Assembly (NCBI RefSeq): GCF_002585305.1
Contig: NZ_NUNF01000036.1
Coordinates: forward strand, 1-12,585
Length of the DNA stretch: 12,585 nt
Direction of reading: 5' to 3'
Source of the DNA: Bacillus sp. AFS037270
GTDB taxonomy: Bacteria > Bacillota > Bacilli > Bacillales_B > DSM-18226
This document shows positions 7,746-12,585 of this stretch, piece after piece. A program made the position numbers and the translations under genes. The notes below the pieces were generated by a model. The model did not search any database. It saw only the letters and a list, made by a program, of their open reading frames with translations, and was not told the origin of the DNA. Every line of letters begins with the position of its first letter. The stretch's first letter is position 1.

Positions 7746-8762
7746 ATGGAAAATGTAATTCAAGTTAAAAATTTACGAAAAGAGTTTAAAGCCTATTCTA
7801 GCCGTACCGGTTTAAAAGGCGCATTTCGGGATTTATTTACCCGTAATTATAAAGTTTTACCTGCTGTGAATGATATTAATTTTTCAGTCAAAAAAGGGGA
7901 GATGGTGGGCTACATTGGTGAAAATGGGGCAGGTAAATCCACCACTATTAAAATGCTGACCGGGATATTAACCCCGACATCCGGTGAAATCATTGTTAAC
8001 GGGATGAATCCGCATAAGGAACGGGAACGATTTGTGCAGACAATTGGCGTTGTATTTGGGCAGCGTTCGCAATTATGGTGGGATATTGCTGTGCAGGAGT
8101 CATTCCGCTTGTTGAAAAAAGTTTATAAAGTATCTGACGAACATTACGACCAGCATATGAACCATGTCATTAAGACATTGGATATTGAACCACTTTTAGA
8201 CAAGCCAGTAAGAAAGTTATCACTCGGTCAAAGAATGCGCTGTGAACTTGCTGCCGCGTTAATTCACAACCCTCCGTTACTTTTCTTAGATGAACCAACC
8301 ATCGGATTAGATGTCCTGGTAAAGTTGAAAATTCGGGAGTTCTTGAAAGAAATTAATGAAAAATATAACACTACGATTCTACTGACCACTCATGACCTCT
8401 CGGATATTGAGGCATTGTGTGAGCGTGTTGTGATGCTTGATGAAGGAAACATCATTTATGACGGAGGATTAAGGGAGTTAAAAGAAAAATGGGGTGACCA
8501 GAAAGAATTGCAATTCCAATTTCTTGAGGCAGTCGATATTCCTGCAGTAAAAAAAATAACCAGCGGACTTCCGGTGGTGTGGGAGATAGATGAGAAGGAC
8601 CAGATTTTTACTGCGACAGTGGAGGATCGTGATGAATTAATTTCACAGGTTATCGCCCAAGTCGTTGCAGCATTCAAAATTAAAGATGTAAAAATAAATG
8701 AAACTTCGACAGAAGAAATTATTCGAAATATCTATGAAAAGGGTGCTGTGGAAGTTGGATAA
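7746..8762 (+). CDS. ABC transporter ATP-binding protein (COG4586-like exporter ATPase)
   Basis: The 338-residue product is the cytoplasmic ATPase of a putative ABC-2-type exporter. Visible motifs in order: Walker A GENGAGKST (58-66), Q-loop Gln106, signature LSLGQ (158-162), Walker B LLFLDEP (178-184) and H-loop TTHD (214-217). About 100 further residues form a C-terminal domain of the kind found in export ATPases. All residues needed for ATP hydrolysis are present. The ATG is preceded by AGGAGGG with 6 bases of spacing. The next gene overlaps its stop codon and a second permease follows, so the three should form one complex and one operon. The substrate is unknown; the wider family includes drug and natural-product exporters, but nothing here points to a particular compound. 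It is divergent from gsaB. Confidence 0.93.
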   Translation: MENVIQVKNLRKEFKAYSSRTGLKGAFRDLFTRNYKVLPAVNDINFSVKKGEMVGYIGENGAGKSTTIKMLTGILTPTSGEIIVNGMNPHKERERFVQTIGVVFGQRSQLWWDIAVQESFRLLKKVYKVSDEHYDQHMNHVIKTLDIEPLLDKPVRKLSLGQRMRCELAAALIHNPPLLFLDEPTIGLDVLVKLKIREFLKEINEKYNTTILLTTHDLSDIEALCERVVMLDEGNIIYDGGLRELKEKWGDQKELQFQFLEAVDIPAVKKITSGLPVVWEIDEKDQIFTATVEDRDELISQVIAQVVAAFKIKDVKINETSTEEIIRNIYEKGAVEVG

Positions 8763-9546
8763 ATATTTAGAAATGATTAGAATCCGTTTTTTAATGATGC
8801 TGGCATACCGGACTAATTATTATACAGGCATTCTCATTTATAGTATTAATATTGGTGCTTATTATTTTCTTTGGACGGCTATTTATGGTGGAAAAGAACA
8901 GATCCAAGGGCTTTCGGTTGTCCAAATGACTACCTATGTAGCGGTTTCCTGGATGGCAAGAGCCTTTTATTTTAATAATCTTGACCGCGAGATGGCTCAA
9001 GAAATTATGGAAGGAAAAGTCGCGATTGAACTAATCAGACCCTACAATTATTTAGGAATGAAAACGATGCAGGGTTTAGGGGAAGGGATTTTTAGACTGT
9101 TCTTCTTTTCAGCTCCTGGACTTATTATCGTGTATTTTATTTTTCCGATTCAATTCACTTGGGATTTAAGTGTATGGGGGTTATTTGCTATTTCTATTAT
9201 GTTGAGCTTTTTTATTAATACTGAGCTGAATTTATTAACGGGTATTACCACTTTCTTCTTATATAATAATGCTGGATTAATTCGTGCGAAGCGAGTGGTG
9301 ATTGACTTGTTTTCAGGTCTTCTTCTGCCAATTAGTTTTTTCCCTGGATGGGCGCAATCTATAATGGGCTTTCTGCCATTCCAAGGAATTAGTTATGCGC
9401 CAAGTATGATTTTTACCAAAGGGTTTTCGCATGATCAAGCGATAGCTGCTATCGGCCAGCAATTTATTTGGGTAATCATCTTAATGCTGCCAATTTATTT
9501 ACTTTGGCATCTAGCGAAAAAACAGTTGATTATTCAAGGGGGGTAA
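8755..9546 (+). CDS. ABC-2 permease subunit 1 (ABC2_membrane_6/DUF990 family)
   Basis: This integral membrane protein of about 263 residues has around six predicted transmembrane segments and is the first of two permeases partnering the upstream ATPase. The family is the ABC-2-like permease group once called DUF990. I chose TTG at 8755 as start: it gives the usual compact N-terminus (DKYLEMIRIRF), overlaps the ATPase stop in TTGGATAA as expected for translational coupling, and has AAAAGGG about 11 bases upstream. In-frame ATGs at 8698 and 8734 lie deeper inside the ATPase gene and lack good ribosome sites. Its end is followed three bases later by the second permease. Family call is good, start is moderately sure, transported compound unknown. 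Confidence 0.85.
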   Translation: MDKYLEMIRIRFLMMLAYRTNYYTGILIYSINIGAYYFLWTAIYGGKEQIQGLSVVQMTTYVAVSWMARAFYFNNLDREMAQEIMEGKVAIELIRPYNYLGMKTMQGLGEGIFRLFFFSAPGLIIVYFIFPIQFTWDLSVWGLFAISIMLSFFINTELNLLTGITTFFLYNNAGLIRAKRVVIDLFSGLLLPISFFPGWAQSIMGFLPFQGISYAPSMIFTKGFSHDQAIAAIGQQFIWVIILMLPIYLLWHLAKKQLIIQGG

Positions 9547-9549
9547 TGT

Positions 9550-10335
9550 GTGTTCTATTTATCGATGTTTTTTCAATATCTATCACAGTATTTAAAAACG
9601 AGATTCCAATATCGGGCTGACGTGTTTGTTGAGTTTTTCTCCGACTTGCTCTCGCAAGCCATTAACCTTATTTTTATTTTAGTTGTATTTGGGCACACTC
9701 ATTTACTGCACGGATGGAACAGGGATGAAATTATTTTTATCTATGGATTTTTCTTAGTCCCATTTGCGGTTTTTTCAGCCTTTTTTAATATTTGGGATTT
9801 TAACGAGCGTTACATTGTAAAAGGAGAATTGGACCGAATTTTAACACGGCCCATCCACAGTTTATTTCAGATCATTTTAGAAAGACTTGAACTTGAATCA
9901 TTGTTAGGTGCCATTACAGGACTTGCCGTTATGTTCTATGCCGGCAGCAGGCTTCATTTAGACATAGATTGGTATGACCCGATTTTGTTTATAGTTTTTG
10001 TCGTAGGTGGAGCACTAGTATATGGCGGTATCTTTATTTTGCTTGCTTGTATTAGCTTTTGGGCCGATGCACGGACCTCGCTGATGCCGATGATGTATAA
10101 TATCAGCAATTACGGCAGATACCCGGTGAATATCTATAATCAATTGATTCGCTTTGTTTTAACATGGATCTTACCATTTGCTTTTGTGGGTATTTACCCT
10201 GCAGCCTTTTTCCTTGAAAAACAAGAATGGTACTGGTATTCCTTTTTAACGCCGTTTATTGGGGTTATTTTCTTTATTTTATCAGTGATTGTTTGGAATC
10301 AAGGTGTTAAAAAATATCGAGGTGCAGGGAATTAA
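9550..10335 (+). CDS. ABC-2 permease subunit 2 (ABC2_membrane_6/DUF990 family)
   Basis: A 261-residue integral membrane protein with about six hydrophobic segments, the second permease of the exporter. Near the middle it carries NERYIVKGELDRILTRPI, comparable to NLDREMAQEIMEGKVAIELIRP in subunit 1: both have a basic-acidic stretch ending in an arginine-proline pair, a shared cytoplasmic coupling-like segment. The two permeases therefore look like distant paralogs acting as a heterodimer. The start is GTG at 9550, three bases after the previous stop, with the run AAGGGGGG just upstream as ribosome site. It is the last gene of the operon; a dispersed repeat and a short terminator follow. Confidence 0.85.
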   Translation: MFYLSMFFQYLSQYLKTRFQYRADVFVEFFSDLLSQAINLIFILVVFGHTHLLHGWNRDEIIFIYGFFLVPFAVFSAFFNIWDFNERYIVKGELDRILTRPIHSLFQIILERLELESLLGAITGLAVMFYAGSRLHLDIDWYDPILFIVFVVGGALVYGGIFILLACISFWADARTSLMPMMYNISNYGRYPVNIYNQLIRFVLTWILPFAFVGIYPAAFFLEKQEWYWYSFLTPFIGVIFFILSVIVWNQGVKKYRGAGN

Positions 10336-10357
10336 ATTAAGCATTAAACTCTGATGA

Positions 10358-10420
10358 TTGTCCAGCTCCAGCGCCTAGGGGCTCGGGGTCATAAGCCCCT
10401 GATCAATGCGCTTCCGCTTT
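10358..10420 (+). repeat. Hairpin-forming dispersed repeat, copy 2 (short form)
   Basis: It begins TTGTCCAGCTCCAGC (10358-10372; 13 of 15 identical to the copy 1 motif) and ends GCGCTTCCGCTTT. Nested pairing is visible: AGCGC (10370-10374) with GCGCT (10408-10412), and inside it AGGGGCT (10377-10383) with AGCCCCT (10394-10400). Compared with copy 3 the inner arm is missing, so this looks like an internally deleted version. It starts 22 bases after the stop of the ABC operon. Confidence 0.75.
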
Positions 10421-10426
10421 AATATT

Positions 10427-10447
10427 CCGGGCTAACGCCTGGTTTTT
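10427..10447 (+). terminator. Short rho-independent terminator after the ABC operon
   Basis: CCGGGC (10427-10432) pairs with GCCTGG (10437-10442) through six pairs including one G-U, with a TAAC loop, followed by five T (10443-10447). It lies just downstream of repeat copy 2. The short stem makes it a moderate candidate. Its T tract overlaps the first possible start codon of the next gene. Confidence 0.5.
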
Positions 10448-10901
10448 GCTATTTAATCGTCCAAGCCTGCATAGGAATAGAGTAGCGCGTATTCTAATAG
10501 GGGTGGTTTCGGTGTTCTATTTCTTACTCCCGGTTGTCATATTTTGCATTTTTATGAGTCTGCGAACATTATTTATTCCTAACACGCTTAGAGGGAAATT
10601 TGCTTCGGTTGAGAATTTTTTATATTTAGGGGCTGTCTATTTAACAATCATCCTAGGTTTTGGCATGATCTACATTCTGTTTAATTTAATTGGTATGCCG
10701 CTGCTGCGTGAAGTAAATCATCCCCATCATAATATTTTTGAATCAAGCTTTTATTTTAGTGCGATGACGCTTTTTTCAGTGGGCAACGGCGATGTCCTCC
10801 CGCAAGGATTAGGGAGGATGGTTGCTGTTATTGAGGCATTGATTGGCTATACATTGCCGGCGGCGTTTGTAGCTAGAGTCGTGCTAAATAGTGAAAAATA
10901 A
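10446..10901 (+). CDS. Small potassium-channel-like membrane protein with GNG filter
   Basis: The 151-residue product has a hydrophobic N-terminal segment (about 17-39), then a TM-P-loop-TM core: TM about 55-83, pore helix and filter about 100-116, TM about 122-145. The filter reads SVGNGD (111-116), where classical K+ channels have TVGYGD, so it belongs to the two-TM ion channel superfamily but may differ in selectivity. No cytoplasmic RCK domain is present. The start is uncertain: TTG 10446 lies in the T tract of a terminator and has no ribosome site, yet the residues after it look coding. GTG 10512 has AGGGG eight bases upstream but would cut into the first hydrophobic segment. The frame is open upstream to 10395 without a better start, so the true 5' end may have been altered near the repeat. 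Confidence 0.7.
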   Translation: MLFNRPSLHRNRVARILIGVVSVFYFLLPVVIFCIFMSLRTLFIPNTLRGKFASVENFLYLGAVYLTIILGFGMIYILFNLIGMPLLREVNHPHHNIFESSFYFSAMTLFSVGNGDVLPQGLGRMVAVIEALIGYTLPAAFVARVVLNSEK

Positions 10902-11015
10902 CCTCATTTATAGTGATATAGTTGTGTTATTAGGTGAGTTTGGTTACGCTTAGAATAAATAAGAGTACCCAACGGCACTTAAACAATGATCACTAAGCGA
11001 AGGAAGAGGTTAAAA

Positions 11016-11486
11016 ATGACAATTGAAATTGGCGTACAGGCACCTGATTTTGAATTAAGGGCAACAAATGGAGAAAATGTTAGCTTAGCAGATTTTAGAG
11101 GGAAAAATATTGTGTTATATTTCTATCCGAAGGACATGACTCCTGGGTGCACCACACAGGCATGTGATTTTCGTGATTACCATCAAAGCTTTACTGAATT
11201 AGATTGCGTGATTTTAGGAGTCAGCCCAGACTCTCAAGTGAAGCACGAAAAATTTATCGAAAAGTACAATCTGCCTTTTTTACTGTTAGTTGATGACGAA
11301 CATAAAGTGTCAGAAACGTATGAGGTTTGGAAGCTGAAGAAAAACTTTGGAAAAGAGTACATGGGAATTGAACGGTCGACGTTTGTGATTGATAAGGAAG
11401 GTAAGCTAGTAAAAGAGTGGCGTAAGGTAAAAGTACAAGGGCATGTCGAAGAAGCATTGCAGTATGTAAAAGAGAATTTAGTCTAA
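11016..11486 (+). CDS. bcp: Thiol peroxidase Bcp (peroxiredoxin, YgaF type)
   Basis: A 156-residue cytoplasmic peroxiredoxin of the AhpC/TSA thioredoxin fold that reduces hydrogen peroxide and organic hydroperoxides using thiols. The peroxidatic cysteine is C45 in TPGCTTQAC, and C50 five residues later is the resolving cysteine typical of Bcp. The product resembles B. subtilis YgaF closely along its length (for example the segment KLKKNFGKEYMGIERSTF). The start ATG 11016 gives the family N-terminus MTIEIG and has GGAAGAGG just upstream; an in-frame ATG 30 bases earlier would place that ribosome site inside the gene. A 114-base gap separates it from the channel gene, and I see no convincing promoter there. 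In B. subtilis perR follows bcp; here an interrupted Mn catalase does. Confidence 0.95.
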   Translation: MTIEIGVQAPDFELRATNGENVSLADFRGKNIVLYFYPKDMTPGCTTQACDFRDYHQSFTELDCVILGVSPDSQVKHEKFIEKYNLPFLLLVDDEHKVSETYEVWKLKKNFGKEYMGIERSTFVIDKEGKLVKEWRKVKVQGHVEEALQYVKENLV

Positions 11487-11613
11487 ATTTAGATACCCCC
11501 GGTAAAAGTTAGATTAGTTTCAGCTGCTTTCACAAATATTAAATGTCTGATTAGTAGGCAAAGGTTTGGAGATGCTAAGTAAGCATTCTAATCTACCATG
11601 GGGTTTTTTTATT

Positions 11614-12468
11614 TTGTATTTTTATAAAGAAGATTTAATTAACATCATCGTACCAGATAAACCAGATCCATCCGCAGCAAAGGTTCTTCAAGAAACTTTG
11701 GGCGGAAGATTTGGGGAGATGCGGACTATGATGCAATTCTTTTTTCAAAGTTCAAACTTCCGTGGGAATCAAAAGCAATACCGTGATTTAATTAGAGGTG
11801 TTTTTCTAGAGGAAATAAGCCACGTGGAGCTTGTCCAAACAACGATTAATCAGCTCTTAAATGGCTCAGGAGAAGAAGCAGTGGGGGCTGGTGGAAGTAC
11901 AGTTGCTCCGCTTGAAGAGGCTATTAAGCACGCGAATCCACATCACTTTATAATGGGAGCACAAAGCTCTTTGCCAGTAGATGCAGCAGGTATTCCCTGG
12001 AATGGAAGTTATGTTTATAGTCATGGAAACCTAGTTAGTGATTTATTGGACAATCTAGTGTTAGAGTCTACAGGGGTTCTGCAAAAGTAGCGTATTTATG
12101 AAATGAGTTCTAATAAGACATTTAGAGAAACATTAGCTTTCTTGATTGTCAGAGATAACGCCCATCAAAATGCGTTTGCCAAGGCCTTAGAAACACTAGG
12201 AGTCGATTGGGCAAAAATCTTCCCGGTGCCAAATTACGATATTAATAAGTATCCAGAATGCCGAAAATATGTAGAAATGGGCTTTCACAATGCACAATTC
12301 AATTTTAGATTGGATGACACGCTAATTGGACAAATATTCCAAGGGCAGTCACCAAGTAGGAATGATGGTACACTGCAGGTTGTTCCGCCGCCAAATGGAT
12401 ATCCAGTTCCGGTGCTTTCAGAAATGCCGAACGAACATAGCCCGGGTTTATATGATTTAAATAATTAA
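11614..12468 (+). pseudogene. Manganese catalase interrupted by an in-frame TAG
   Basis: Two open segments in the same frame (to 12090 and from 12091) together encode a complete ferritin-like di-manganese catalase of about 284 residues, which would split H2O2 to water and oxygen. With TTG 11614 as residue 1 the ligands are E35, E67, H70, E151 and H184, matching the known set (Glu35, Glu66, His69, Glu148, His181). TAG at 12088-12090 falls between the fourth and fifth ligand, so the truncated product lacks the last histidine and the C-terminal arm; no frameshift is involved. The start is unclear: TTG 11614 fits the family N-terminus (YFYKEDLI), while ATG 11572 has AAAGG seven bases upstream but adds 14 unfamiliar residues. 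It could be a young pseudogene, a sequencing error, or two fragments; ATG 12103 lacks a ribosome site. A repeat starts 5 bases after the stop. Confidence 0.85.
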
Positions 12469-12473
12469 ATTAG

Positions 12474-12585
12474 GAAAAGCGGAAGCGCATTGGTCAGCCC
12501 CGACAAGCACAAGACAAGCCGGCCGAAAGGTTGCCTTTTAACCTTTTGGACGGATTGACTTGTGACCTCGAGGGGCTAGGCGCTG
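12474..12585 (-). repeat. Hairpin-forming dispersed repeat, copy 3 (cut by window end)
   Basis: In the reverse orientation to copies 1 and 2, it reads GAAAAGCGGAAGCGC at the left and CTAGGCGCTG at the window edge, where it is incomplete. Nested arms are visible: AGCGC (12484-12488) with GCGCT (12580-12584), AGCCCC (12496-12501) with GGGGCT (12572-12577), CACAAG (12508-12513) with CTTGTG (12559-12564), and AAAGGTT (12526-12532) with AACCTTT (12540-12546). Together they form one long imperfect hairpin. This is the fullest copy in the window and shows the inner arm missing from copy 2. Confidence 0.8.

Noticed and set aside
8698..8754. Upstream ATG start for permease 1
   Set aside because: It would add 19 charged residues inside the ATPase gene without a ribosome site; the TTG overlapping the ATPase stop is a better fit.
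10358..10420. Small RNA or attenuator in repeat copy 2
   Set aside because: The stem structure is explained by a repeat shared with two other loci, and no promoter is visible ahead of it.
10986..11015. Upstream ATG start for bcp
   Set aside because: It would place the clear GGAAGAGG ribosome site inside the gene and add a basic tail not found in Bcp.
10902..11015. Possible bcp promoter (TATAGT with extended TG near 10920, TAGAAT near 10950)
   Set aside because: Neither has an acceptable -35 at proper spacing, so no site is called in this gap.
12088..12090. Pyrrolysine or other programmed decoding of TAG in the catalase
   Set aside because: Nothing in the surroundings suggests pyrrolysine machinery, Mn catalases are not known to use it, and a simple mutation or sequencing error is more likely.

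Overview
The window looks like chromosomal DNA from a member of the Bacillaceae. It is AT-rich, uses strong AGGAGG-type ribosome sites and TTG/GTG starts, carries CcpA- and CodY-like sites, and its proteins read like Bacillus orthologs. The order membrane protein - (gltA) - gsaB - ABC transporter - bcp resembles, from memory, the ygaE-gsaB-ygaF-perR neighbourhood of B. subtilis. I cannot name the species from the sequence.

Layout: bases 1-7582 hold three minus-strand units. The first is an aromatic-acid-exporter-family membrane protein (41-1114) with its own promoter. The second is the large subunit of glutamate synthase (1499-5968), ended by a strong hairpin terminator at 1246-1276. The third is gsaB, a glutamate-1-semialdehyde aminomutase (6287-7582), with a terminator at 6245-6263. 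From 7746 the plus strand carries a three-gene ABC exporter operon (ATPase and two ABC2_membrane_6 permeases), a small potassium-channel-like protein with an unusual filter, the thiol peroxidase Bcp, and a manganese catalase gene broken by one in-frame TAG.

Functional themes: gltA and gsaB both connect to glutamate, one making it and the other lying on the glutamate route to tetrapyrroles. The NADPH subunit gltB is absent here. Bcp and the Mn catalase form a peroxide-defence pair, but the catalase reading frame is interrupted between its fourth and fifth metal ligands. The gltA control region is the richest regulatory stretch: a textbook cre site, a good promoter, a CodY-like box over the promoter spacer, and a perfect Shine-Dalgarno separated from the start codon by a compact hairpin.

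Three copies of a GC-rich, hairpin-forming dispersed repeat (core TTGTCYAGCTYCAGC ... GCGCTTCCGCTTT) occur, each just after the stop codon of gltA, the ABC operon or the catalase. In the first two cases a rho-independent terminator follows the repeat. I saw no tRNA, rRNA, CRISPR array, transposase or prophage gene. No clearly new multi-gene system is evident; the most distinctive signals are the gltA leader, the channel filter, the interrupted catalase and the placement of the repeats.
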